This document shows, piece by piece, positions 47,609-57,420 of a stretch of 64,000 bases of DNA (positions are counted from its first letter, which is position 1; the number at the start of each line of letters is the position of its first letter). The DNA is from Coniella vitis (lineage: Eukaryota > Ascomycota > Sordariomycetes > Diaporthales > Schizoparmaceae), in contig WUJK01000012.1 in the NCBI GenBank assembly GCA_011317545.1, forward strand, positions 1,191,001-1,255,000. Direction: 5' to 3'. Under the pieces are notes generated by a model. It saw only the letters and a program-made list of their open reading frames with translations. It made no database searches and had not been told where the DNA came from. Position numbers and translations under genes: made by a program.

Positions 47609-49042
47609 ATGGTAGACATCATGGCGCGACCTTGGAGCCAATGGGCCCACGAGTCCCATAAAGCCCCGATGCGACACCCTCTCGCAAATACCAACAATAT
47701 CCCAGAGCAACACCGCCCACCTCGCCCCGAAGCAACCTTCACAAATCCCCACCACCAAATTGCCAGCCATGGCCCAGCCTGCCCTCGTTTGCCCCAAATC
47801 TCGACGTCACCTCCACAACGGCGAACATCAGTACAAAGCAGCCATGTCAGCTCGCTGTCTCCTCTCGACCGCTCGCCCTCCATATATTGGGATTCACCTC
47901 AAGCATACGAGCCTTCACCACTCCCATATACTGGCTCCCAGAGCCGTTGTTTCCAGCCAAGTCCCATGGTGTTGAACAGCAACGACACGTACCCAGCCCA
48001 ACAGCCCAGAGAGACAACACCAACACGCTACGCTGCACTCACAGACCGCCCTTGGCATCGCATAACGGCGCGGCAGCAGGTTCTTTCACTGTCCAGCGTT
48101 CTCAACGACTACTCATCCGGGCCACCATCCCCTAGCACAGGCCTCTCACCGCCGCGCGAGTTCGAGGCAAACACTCCAACAAGGACCCACATGCGCGCAC
48201 CTCGCCAGTCTCCTCACGATGCTATGGCTGTGCAGGCGCTTCTCAATGCAGATTCGACTTCGACTAGGGCGTCTGGTAAAGCCGCCGTCCGCAAGGAATG
48301 TGCTGACGCTGTGCGGTACCAGCTGGTCTGGCGGCAGAAACCGCTGCGAGCGCGCAACTGTGGATGCGGCGATAAAGACCGAAGAGCCGTCGACCCTCCG
48401 CCGATTCTCGAGCTCAAAGTCGATGGTTCGGAAGCCGCAGCCCAAGAATGCCTCCTACGGTCGATGGCCTCTTACATTGTCCATTGTTCGATATGGAGTG
48501 AAGATGGTGCAACCGAAGTCAAATCCAAGCCTTCTGGACCTCCACGACTCAGGCAACTGATTGGCAACCTGGTAGCCTCGCCGTTCCCAGGCCACGACGA
48601 ACACGGACGGGAGGGCTGCTTCTTCACCTTTCCTGATCTTTCTGTTCGAGACACGGGCTTTTACCGCCTCAAGTTCAGCCTGGTCACTCTCGATTCGCGC
48701 CCAGGAGCTGCGTCGCCTATCACGGATGAGGTCATGTCCGATGTAATCCATGTATGGCCTGCCAAAGGCTTTCCTGGCATGCTCAAGTCATCTGCTTTGG
48801 TTATGGCTCTCAAGGAACAGGGATGCAGCATACCAGCCAAGAAGGGTAACGACAACGATGACAATGGCGCTGACGCAGAAGAAGGAGAAGGAGAAGAAGA
48901 AGGAGGAGGAGGAGGAGGAGGAGGAGGAGGAGGCAACGACCATGGAGTTAGCGGCGCGATTCGACAAAGCATCGAGAGCCCGGCTGATGGTAATGACGAT
49001 GATGACGAGCATCCTCGCAAGCGAGCCAAGCTGAAACACTGA
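47609..49042 (+). CDS. velC: Velvet-domain regulator, VelC type
   Basis: Velvet proteins are nuclear DNA-binding regulators that couple sexual and asexual development to secondary metabolism and form homo- and heterodimers. Single exon, 477 aa, from ATG 47609; an in-frame ATG at 47621 is an alternative. Residues 1-230 are disordered and Pro/Ser-rich. The velvet domain spans about 235-413: YQLVWRQKPLRARNCGCGDK then DRRAVDPPPILEL, LIGNLVASPFPG, GCFFTFPDLSVRDTGFYRL and the end FPGMLKSSALVMALKEQGC. The long disordered head, the domain at the C-terminal side and GFPGM..S..L..ALK..GC fit VelC better than VeA (N-terminal domain), VelB (insertion in the domain) or VosA (N-terminal domain). The tail is unusual: an EGEGEEEGG stretch running into eleven or more glycines, then acidic repeats and a basic end (PRKRAKLKH) that looks like an NLS. 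Subfamily assignment is moderately sure. Confidence 0.88.
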   Translation: MVDIMARPWSQWAHESHKAPMRHPLANTNNIPEQHRPPRPEATFTNPHHQIASHGPACPRLPQISTSPPQRRTSVQSSHVSSLSPLDRSPSIYWDSPQAYEPSPLPYTGSQSRCFQPSPMVLNSNDTYPAQQPRETTPTRYAALTDRPWHRITARQQVLSLSSVLNDYSSGPPSPSTGLSPPREFEANTPTRTHMRAPRQSPHDAMAVQALLNADSTSTRASGKAAVRKECADAVRYQLVWRQKPLRARNCGCGDKDRRAVDPPPILELKVDGSEAAAQECLLRSMASYIVHCSIWSEDGATEVKSKPSGPPRLRQLIGNLVASPFPGHDEHGREGCFFTFPDLSVRDTGFYRLKFSLVTLDSRPGAASPITDEVMSDVIHVWPAKGFPGMLKSSALVMALKEQGCSIPAKKGNDNDDNGADAEEGEGEEEGGGGGGGGGGGNDHGVSGAIRQSIESPADGNDDDDEHPRKRAKLKH

Positions 49043-52000
49043 GAGCTTTGATATCCTCATCTTTTTATATTCACAATGGTGGCTGAAACACCGCTCGCTT
49101 ATTGGGCAGCTCACACAGGGACGCTGCACGCTGTCGGTTTTAGCATGTCTGCTTTACACTTCCGTCTTGTTATGTTTCCACGAGCGCGATTTCTGGTTCG
49201 GTATCTTTGAGTTGTCTATTGAAAGGTGGACATTCGACTTGCCTGTTCTGTTATTACGATCTTTGTCATCAAATGGACTATGTGCCACGACAGAGGCATT
49301 TGCAATTGGCAAAAGTAAAATGGATTTTGCACATAGCGTGGTGATACATTCCACACACCCCCTTGTATAGGTACTGCAAAATAAGGTCCCTCTTCTTGAG
49401 GGAGAGTCTGCATGCTCTGATCTCAAAGTTTCTTATTTTCTTTTGGTCCAAGTCTCACTAGCAGGTTTCTACGAAGCATGGTAATGGAATTGCTTCATCG
49501 CCGTTCGAGACGCAATCCAGTTTCAAAGTCTTGCAGCAAAGTATCTAACTAAAGCAATTGGGGGGTTTTGCCAACTGCTTTCTGAGACTGAAAATGCAAA
49601 CCCTTTTTCAAGGTCGCGACAGAGGATACAGCGCTAACAAGGGGAAAACCAAAACAAGACCCTCGACAATTCTTTTCCCTGGGAGGTGCAGTAGTCTCGA
49701 TGCCTGTCACAGATAGAGAGGCAAAGGAAGAGGGGGCGGGGAAGAGGAGGAAGAAGATCTGACAAATTGCACCGTGGCTCTTTTCTTCTTGTTGCCCGAC
49801 TGCATCCATACGCAAAAACGAAGACCGCCCGAGGGTGGATTGCTTTGCTTGTTGACCCAGTCACTCAGGAAGAGGGGGGAAAGGGAAAAAAGAAATAAGG
49901 AGGAAAAAAAGGGGAAAAGTAAGCCTCATCCACCACAACACAACACACCATCTGGAAACCCGGAAACCTGGCCGCCGGGACCGATCAAATCTCACTTGCG
50001 TTACCTCGGGCTGGGTCGTGTCTTTTGCTTCCTTGTTGTCTTATTTCCTTTCTTGGCTTGGTCTGTGTGCCTAGTGTATGTATGTACTACATAGTACGAC
50101 CTTTCATGTACCTGTCTGTGTACGTTGCACCCGGAACTTGCCTTTTAGCACCTTTTGGTGGTTTTTCCCCCCTTCTTCTTCCTGCTGTATTTACATATTC
50201 TTCCTTGCCTACTGTTTGTCGACTGCCTGCCACAAGCAAATCTCCCGCTTACGAAAACTGGCTGTATCGCAATTCCTGGTCCAGACTTTTGGAGCGATTT
50301 GGTGTATTCTTTGATCGGCGGCTTCTCTTGGGGCTATAATCCCGTGGCTGGCTTGAAACGATTACGCAATAGCATATCGCAAGAAACACACACCACAAAC
50401 ACAGCGTTGCATTTCGCAAGTCCCATAAGCAATTCTACTTCCCACCAGGATCACAAGTGATGGAAGGGCTGGGTTGTTCGCAGAAAGAGTTTATGACGTT
50501 GCATGCTTCCCATCTATAGGTGTACATGTTATAATTCTTTGCGGAAATCTCTTTTGCAAGAAGATGAAGAACTAAGAGAGAGAGATTATGTATTTGGCCT
50601 TTCCGGCACCACGGCGAACACCCCAGGTTACACTGCGCAGGGCTGTCTCGCCGTCAACACGCCGCCACATCGCCGTCCCATCGGTGTCTAGAATGCTTCC
50701 ACATCCCCACTACGTGCTCAGCAATCTTTGCTAATGGACTAGAGGGGGGGGGGTGGGGTTATGTGGAAGAGATCCAAAAGGAAGTTGGTTTGACGGCAAT
50801 CACCAGACAGACACCTCACTCTACCTATCGACCCATCAGCCGCTCAAACCCTGAGCAAATACTCATCTTTGTACTGCTATGACGTCGAGAGAATGTGACT
50901 GATCGTGTGCACAGATCCAAGACCAAAGCGAAAGCAGTGGCCGAAAAAAAGACCAGTTTCTGACACCCGAGAGGTAGAAACAGTATGTGTATTCAGTAAC
51001 CAGGTGGATGTTTATTAATGGAACCGTTACTAAGGCAAAGCAAAAGACTTTCTCTCAGTGGTCAACGCTCTCTCTTTGGAACGATAGACCCGAGACGGCG
51101 ATCCCCATCCTGCCTAATCTCCGTTTTGCGGTTCTTTCTTGCCAGAGGGGGAGGTCCAGGACGACTCAGTGATCCCCACGTACACCTACCTGGCTCATGG
51201 CAGTGTGCTCAGCAGCTGTCCAGTCATGATTACACTCATTCACATGTGCCACTTCATCCTTTTGCTTGATCGAATGGAGAACGCCGGGTGGCTGGGCCAG
51301 ACTCAGGTCGGGAATCGCACCCGGCTTGTGTACCATGGATTGACGGCATGCATGAGGTATTCTACATGTACAAAAGTCACTCCTGTGCTCTGCCTACCCT
51401 ACCTGAAGCCCCGGGTGAAGCCGTGAAATAGCTACAACCACAAAGGTGCGGCTTCCTTACCAAGACAAGTCTGTGTCTCCCATGTGTGTCGCGCGGCATT
51501 TGCATTTGTTTGTGCAGGCACATGAGCAGAGAGAAGTGAGAGTATTTTGCTCCTTTGTGAGAATTCAGCGATCCAGAACAGAAACGACCAGAGCAAGCTT
51601 GATTTGTTCAGGCGCCTACAGTGCCAAGGTTGGATTGGAATTGATACCGTCCAGCCCGTCACCCAGGCCCGCCACAAGACACTAAAGTCCTTTTGAAACA
51701 GGACAAGGCAAAAGAAGCTGAAATAAAAAAGGAAAAACAAGGAAAATGACCAGAATCTCTGGTACGCTGACCCTGCTACGATCCAAGTGTGTTTCGGCAG
51801 ACCCATGCCACGGATAACCATGGGTCGCAATCGATCGGACCCTGTGGTTGCTCGATGCTGCGGTGTGCCGACGTTATCCTCTCTGTCTTCTTTCCTTCCT
51901 TCTTTGCCCCTCATCTTGTACGGGGCAGAGGTGTTGTCTTTTTCCTTTTCCCATCTTGCTAGAGCCTCTGATCTGTGGTGGTTGTTAGCATATAGCGATA

Positions 52001-52681
52001 GGATGGCTGCGGAGTAACAAAGGTACAGCAATTGAAAGTGCTAGTACCTGTCATAGTGACTGTTTCCTGTGTAGAACGTTCAAGTGACCTTGAAGGGTTG
52101 GATCTGAACAGCCTGAAGCTACGATGCGCTCTTGGGTGGGTGGAATATCGCGATTTGCCGGCTTCAATGGACGCAGGCAAGTAGGTAGCAGAATAACGGA
52201 TGGTGAGTGGCGGACTAAGATCGACAGCACACCTTAGACCGCAGGACAAGACAGCTAAATTCACAGGCCAGTCAGTGCAGTGAGCAATTGAGCGGAAAGT
52301 TGAGGAGAAACGTTGATGCGTAATATGGAAGGCTCGCTGTTGTGCTCTGACAGACTCTCGCCCATGGCCAGCGTTTTCTGATAGCCAAGTGTTCTGGACT
52401 TTCTGCGGGTTATTTTCGGGCCCCGGATCCGAAGCCGACATTGTGCGTGCAGTGCAACGCATCATCTGTCTGGCAGTGGTATTTATCCCCAAGAGTCGTT
52501 ACTGCTATCCTAGGATATTCAGTCGTACGCGCTGCGGAGCTCCTTGATCTTGGTGGATCAGATGGGACATCGGCCAGACTGGGTGAACAGGTTTTCAGGC
52601 ACGACTCGTGATTGACTAAGCTTTGTCACAACAGGGTACCGTTCTTGCCGTGCGCGATGCCTCCCTGCCAGCTGGGGTATA
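49043..52681. other. Convergent intergenic region with no firmly supported gene
   Basis: About 3.6 kb between the 3' ends of velC and the TPR gene. Frames are mostly short and overlapping. One TACATAGTA copy at 50088 and a 9-10 G run near 50737-50749. A minus-strand frame at 51959-52492 is preceded by a TATA-like sequence and is discussed under findings as a weak candidate. Confidence 0.55.
51959..52439 (-). CDS. Weak candidate small protein, unrecognised
   Basis: An open frame from an ATG at about 52439 (MSASDPGPENNPQKVQNTWL) to a stop at 51959, about 159 aa. A sequence reading ggataaata on the same strand lies about 45 bp upstream and could act as a TATA box. The product has no recognisable domain, is rich in Ser, Thr, Arg and His, and has no signal peptide. 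It could equally be chance in an untranslated region. I list it only because it is the least unlikely extra gene in this stretch. Confidence 0.18.
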
Positions 52682-54083
52682 CTACGGTTCCATATCGCTG
52701 ACATCCTCCTCCTTGATAGACTCCATTTCCGCCCCAGAACTCAGTCTGAACCACTCTTGACTCAGCAATTTGTGTTGTGCCCTCTGCTTCTGCGAAAGCG
52801 TCTCGTCTTGAGCGTCCAGTGCCTCGACTTGTCCCATGGCCCGGCACGCCTCCGGCAAGCCCGAGATAGCTGCTTTGAGTAGGTAAGTCCGGCGCTCGGC
52901 GCTACGTGGCGAACCCTTCAGGAGCGTGGCAAGCTCTAGGAATGCATGTGCATTGTCCAGCTCCAGCGCCGCGACGCGGTAGAGGTCAACAGCCTCCTGG
53001 TCTCGGCCCAGCTTCTTGAGAATGTCTGCTTGGCCGAGCACACTCGTGACTTCCCATTCCCAACGGGGTTCTCGTGGCGTTGGGAGTGTGATGTACGGTT
53101 CTGATGACACAACCGTAGTGTCTCTTTGCGCAGCACTTTCCTGCTCAGTAGTAGCCGCAAGGGTTGGGTTCGCCTTTTTCCACGCATTGGCAGCCTGCTT
53201 GAAAATTGCCAGAGCACGCATGGGGTTGCTGTCGTTTTTCGCCTCCATGGTGCCCCATAGGGTCAATGCGTCGGGATCTGTGCCTTCTTCGACGAGTGCT
53301 CTGAAACGAGCGTCGGCAGCCCGGTACATTTTGGTATGCCGGCCTTTTTCTTCAAACATGGCGGGCGGCATGCTTCGAAAGGTGCGGACCAGAGTCAATG
53401 TAGACGGCGTATAGCCCAGCTCCGACGCGGATCGCAGCATGTGCGTTCCCAATCGCCAGCGGGGCGCAGTATTGGCTGTGAGAAGACATACGCCCAGCCA
53501 ATGCAGTAGATGAGGCGGAAGCTTGGCCGCTGGATTGTGTCGTTAGTCTCTGGTGTCAGGTGATCGAGCAAGAATCGCGTATAACAACAATGAGCTAGAG
53601 TGACCAAGAGAATCGTGGCTAGGATGACATACTCTTTTCGAGCTGGCCTCTCCACTCGCTCTCGTGCTGCGTGGCTACCGATACATAACGGTTGGCGCCA
53701 TCGAGGCACTCAAGAGCGGTCAGGTGCGTGTTGCCCAGCCCTTCAAGGCTGATTGTCCATTCTGGCAATGTTGGCACGTCTCGCGAACTGAACAGATATC
53801 GTGCTGGCTCTTTTGGATCTACGCCTCTGGCGGACAATTTGGGTCCACGCGATGAGGCAGCGGTTGATGGCGTTTCTGGGCCTGGCGCTGACTTTGGAGG
53901 AGTCCGACTAATAGGTCTGCTGGTAGCTGGCTTGATGCGCTTGGTTGAATAGTCTCGTTGCCAATGCGACTTCCTGGCTTCTAAAGAGACGGACGCGGTT
54001 GGTAGTGATGGCCAGAATGTTGCTTTGCGACAAGCTTGACACAGTAGCCGTGGCACTGGCCCGTTTGAGGCGAGAGAGCCCAT
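52682..54083 (-). CDS. Mitochondrially targeted TPR/Sel1-like repeat protein
   Basis: Exons 54083-53633 and 53529-52682 join in phase (split Thr codon) to 432 aa. The start is the first ATG of the frame, MGSLASNGPVPRLLCQACRK. The first ~50 residues are rich in Arg, Lys, Ser and Ala with no acidic run until later, typical of a matrix presequence (ARKSHWQRDYSTKR). The second exon is alpha-helical and reads as TPR/Sel1-type helical hairpins: RALAIFKQAANAWKK, ADILKKLGRDQEAVDLYRVA, AHAFLELATLLKGSPRSAER and YLLKAAISGLPEACRAMGQ. The C-terminus is acidic (MESIKEEDVSDMEP). Such proteins usually scaffold protein complexes; I cannot name a specific partner. It shares a 471 bp divergent promoter with the next gene. 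Confidence 0.85.
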
Positions 54084-54554
54084 CTGAGTGCAAATCAAAA
54101 TACTACCGGGGGGGCAGGGGTATTCTCGGTGTTTTTGTTCGTATCACTACTGGATGAGGTTATTCCGACCAATACTGGGCCGCCTGAGGTCGAAAATAAA
54201 GGTGGGGCACAGAGAGAGCCCCCCGGTTGCGGGTCCGAGGGCTTCCCCTGTTACGGCCCGGCTGGGGATTAGTGTAGACCCACTCATATCCCTGCGTTGC
54301 TAGTGCCCGGCTCCGCGTGTTGCCGAAGGGTACACGCGCTTTCCCAACTGGAACAAGGACTTCCTTCTCTTCTTGACCTTTCACCAGCGATGACCACAAA
54401 ATCTCGAAGCCTACGCCTGAGCACCACAAGCTGGCTCACGGAATCCTGCCTAGAGACAGCCGCCTGCCCGCCATAATAACTCGACCGCTTTGTGCAGACT
54501 GCGTCTTCTCGCCAATCCTCAGACCATGTTTACTGGCTGGCCGGTCCTGAAACC
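54084..54554. promoter_or_regulatory. Short divergent promoter region
   Basis: 471 bp separate the two start codons. No TATA box or palindromic motif is evident. Co-regulation of the flanking genes is possible but not shown. Confidence 0.5.
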
Positions 54555-56369
54555 ATGTCTTCGTCCTCTGCAGCCACAGGGCTGAATCGGACGCGCTCCC
54601 TCCGCCAACCCACTGCCGGTCTTCCCAAGCCAACAGCAAGGAAAGAAGAGACGGCCCAAAAACAAGCGGGCAAAGCCCTAGACAGAGACTCTGTTGTATC
54701 AGGTGCTGCGTCGGCTATCCCCACGAGCAGGCTACCTGCCACCAAATCCAGTCTGTCTTCGTCAACGACAATTACGAGATCGCGTCCCCCGATATCCGGT
54801 GCTTCTGGGAGCACGACTGCTGCTACTGCCCCGCCTGTCAGAAGCGGCGCGACTGGCACGAGGAGCAGACCAACCTCTGGCATTTTCGGCCTTGAACGCA
54901 CCAGCAGTCTGACGGCGCGCAAATCTGCAACCAGGAGCGCGGCGGCGAACGAGTCGGAACCTCTCATAACCGCTCGTACGCGGTCCACAGGCCTTGCAAA
55001 GCCAACGAGACCCAGGTCGATTGCATCAATATCGCAGCTTACGTCTACGACCGGAGCATCGGTATCTCCCGCTGCTACGCACGGAAGCCCTACCTCGGTT
55101 GCTAGCCCAATTCGCAATCGCTTGAGATCCTCCACGACATCGCAGCCTTCGACAGATGTGCCGTTTGCGTCCACCTCAGCAGCCAATGCTGCAATATCGA
55201 CATCAGCAACAGGATTTAGAGGAACAACCACGACCAAGCGAACGATAGGCCGTGCCAACACGGTTACCACACGATCATCTCAATCTCGCTTACATCAACC
55301 GGGCTCCTCCTCCTCCTCCTCCTTCACAACAACAACTAATAATTCTACCCATGCTCCTCCCACGAGCGCCCTCGCCACCACCACAACAATTACAAATACA
55401 AGACCTCACAGACCAGCTTCAACAGACGACGGTCCGCGCTTCCGGCCCGCCTTCACAACCCTCCAACAGCACTATTCGCCCGCCCGCAACCTTGCGCCAA
55501 AACCATTGACCTCGAGCTACCTAGTTCCACCCACGCCCTCGAAATTGCCTGCCAACATTGCCATATCCTCCGAAACCGCAAAGTTGCAGGCAGAACTTTT
55601 GCAACTACACCTGCTACATCGCGAAGCCGACGCCGTAGCAGCATCATGGCACGCCAGCGCAAGAAGGAAACTAGAGCAGAGATTCGCTGTGCTAGTGGAC
55701 GCCGAGGCACAAGTTGCCAGGGAAGAAGCCGCGGCAGAAGAGTCACGCAACATTGCTGCTCTGAGAGCATGGGGTAGTAGCGGCAGCGGTCATGGCAACG
55801 ACGGCGGAAAGGGTCTCGAAGACAAGATTCAGATGCTGGATGGCTTGCTCTCAGGCTTGTGGTCACTTGGGGAGCAAGGGGGCAGGTATATGCGTCTGAT
55901 TCGCACGTTCGAAAAGTGGGTGGAGCAAATGACGGCCGCTGTCGAGGCGCGCGAAGAGGCTGGCGGTCTAGGTGCCCTCATGGCATCGGATGAGGTGGCG
56001 TTTATCGGAGAGCTGGATCCTGCCTGGCATGAAGAGGTTTCGTTGCTTGCGAGAAAATTGGATAGTTGGCGTAGAGAGCTGGCGCAGCTGGAGCACGGCC
56101 TCCCTGATCATGATGATGGCAATACTGAAGTAGGCCAAGGAGGGACAGCAGTCGATGGGCATGCGCCCGCGTCGTCGAGTTTGACGAGAATACTAGCTGG
56201 ATGTCGTAACCAGGTGTACGATATGCTGGCTGAGCTGGACGTAATGGAACGGATTGAGCGCGAGGCCATTGCTCAGGAAGCGGCATGGATCCGCCAGGTG
56301 AATCGTGAGGATGAAGATGAGGTGATGGATGATACCCTACGAGCTGGTGCTATTTGGAGGGCGTTCTAA
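54555..56369 (+). CDS. Basic Ser/Thr-rich protein with C-terminal coiled coil
   Basis: Single exon, 604 aa, from the ATG at 54555 (MSSSSAATGLNRTRSLRQPT). Residues 1-330 are disordered, very rich in Ser, Thr, Arg and Ala with few acidic residues, a composition typical of microtubule- or nucleic-acid-binding tails. Residues about 335-604 are helical: LPANIAISSETAKLQAELLQ starts a coiled coil, followed by LHLLHREADAVAASWHASAR, IQMLDGLLSGLWSLGEQGGR, FEKWVEQMTAAVEAREEAGG and an acidic end. I do not recognise a named family with certainty. The architecture (basic unstructured head, then coiled coil) resembles the augmin subunit HAUS8, so a spindle or microtubule role is one hypothesis only. It looks intact and is long enough to be confidently coding. 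Confidence 0.85.
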   Translation: MSSSSAATGLNRTRSLRQPTAGLPKPTARKEETAQKQAGKALDRDSVVSGAASAIPTSRLPATKSSLSSSTTITRSRPPISGASGSTTAATAPPVRSGATGTRSRPTSGIFGLERTSSLTARKSATRSAAANESEPLITARTRSTGLAKPTRPRSIASISQLTSTTGASVSPAATHGSPTSVASPIRNRLRSSTTSQPSTDVPFASTSAANAAISTSATGFRGTTTTKRTIGRANTVTTRSSQSRLHQPGSSSSSSFTTTTNNSTHAPPTSALATTTTITNTRPHRPASTDDGPRFRPAFTTLQQHYSPARNLAPKPLTSSYLVPPTPSKLPANIAISSETAKLQAELLQLHLLHREADAVAASWHASARRKLEQRFAVLVDAEAQVAREEAAAEESRNIAALRAWGSSGSGHGNDGGKGLEDKIQMLDGLLSGLWSLGEQGGRYMRLIRTFEKWVEQMTAAVEAREEAGGLGALMASDEVAFIGELDPAWHEEVSLLARKLDSWRRELAQLEHGLPDHDDGNTEVGQGGTAVDGHAPASSSLTRILAGCRNQVYDMLAELDVMERIEREAIAQEAAWIRQVNREDEDEVMDDTLRAGAIWRAF

Positions 56370-57022
56370 AGGAAGAAAACGAAAGGATTCTCGAAAGCTT
56401 CGATATTGATACGAAGTCAATGCCTCTATTTGGCTCTTCCATTACTCACCCGAGAGTGGGGAGGCGCTGCTACCATATTATACCGTGCAATGATCTCTCT
56501 TGACCCAACGTTCTGTACGAAAAGACGTGTTCCTCCGGGTGGAGACTGCACTATTACCAGGCAGACTCTAGGCTTTTCCGGGGTTTTCGAGGACCATCAG
56601 AAGCCCAAAATCAGACGGTGTTTAAGTTCGAGATGCAGCATATTCCCCTGACTTTCGCTGGAAAGAGCTGAGATCTCTGACTTTCTCCGTTCACAGTGCA
56701 AGGAACACCTCTGGTGTATTCAAATATATCGGATTCTTAACACCCATCGTCCAAACTGCCTGCAAAGAGGGGCACTGTTAATTGCTAATGTCGATGATGG
56801 TATCGCAAGTTTTCGTTTTGGACAAGCCACTTGAGAATCCGGGCCGCAAGTACGATACATAGTAAAACAAAGGGTCGGAAGAATAGATACATCCAATCTG
56901 AACCCCAATAGCTTGTCTCAAGCTTACTCTTGAGGTTCTTTTAAGTACATAATATTTAACATTTATTCCGGAATGTTATAAGCAAGCCCAAAAAAAAAAA
57001 CAATAAATGGGCAAAAGGGCAA
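56370..57022. other. Intergenic region downstream of the coiled-coil gene
   Basis: No gene seen. Contains TACATAGTA at 56856. The right end has a poly-A run (about 56990-57001) that is a T-run on the minus strand, where it could serve as a Pol III terminator for the 5S-like gene. Confidence 0.6.
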
Positions 57023-57142
57023 AACATACAACACCGGGTATTCGCTAATGGTCACCCACTTAACTACTAATCCGGCCCTTAGTGGCTTATTTAGGGGAGA
57101 GCGGACGGGATCCCAAGTTTTCCACTAGGTATGGTCGTATGT
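57023..57142 (-). rRNA. 5S rRNA-like gene, probably a pseudogene
   Basis: On the minus strand 120 nt begin ACATACGACCATA and end GTGTTGTATGTTT, the pairing ends of helix I in fungal 5S rRNA. In between are gtggaaaac, cccgtccgctc, taagccac, ggccgg, ttagtagtt, gtgggtgacca and agcgaat in the correct order and spacing, as in Neurospora-type 5S. Several conserved positions differ, mostly as transitions: ttagtagttaag instead of a GG-containing form, and gaccattagcg instead of gaccaccagcg. Length and ends are right, so homology is secure. The changes in the internal control region suggest a decayed, possibly untranscribed copy. Dispersed single 5S genes are normal in Sordariomycetes. A T-rich stretch follows downstream. 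Confidence 0.88.
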
Positions 57143-57420
57143 AAAAGAACCGAGTCAAATGCGTTCCATATACCCACAAAGAACACAAACTGTCCTATTG
57201 CATGCAAGGTATTAATTGATATTCCACTTTTGTCATGTCAAGTATACTGCGTGTTCCAACTTGTCGTCTACCTACGCTATTTTGATCAGGTAGATTCCAC
57301 AATCCATATTGTCGATATGCTAGATTCACAAGAATTGTTTCTTGATTGACTGGCAATATATCCACACCACAAATTTCGAGTCTGCCATTGCCGTGACCTA
57401 CATTGCCATTATCCCCGCAG
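57143..57420. other. Intergenic region, 3' side of Iwr1
   Basis: 278 bp between the 5' end of the 5S-like gene and the Iwr1 stop. No feature recognised. Confidence 0.5.
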
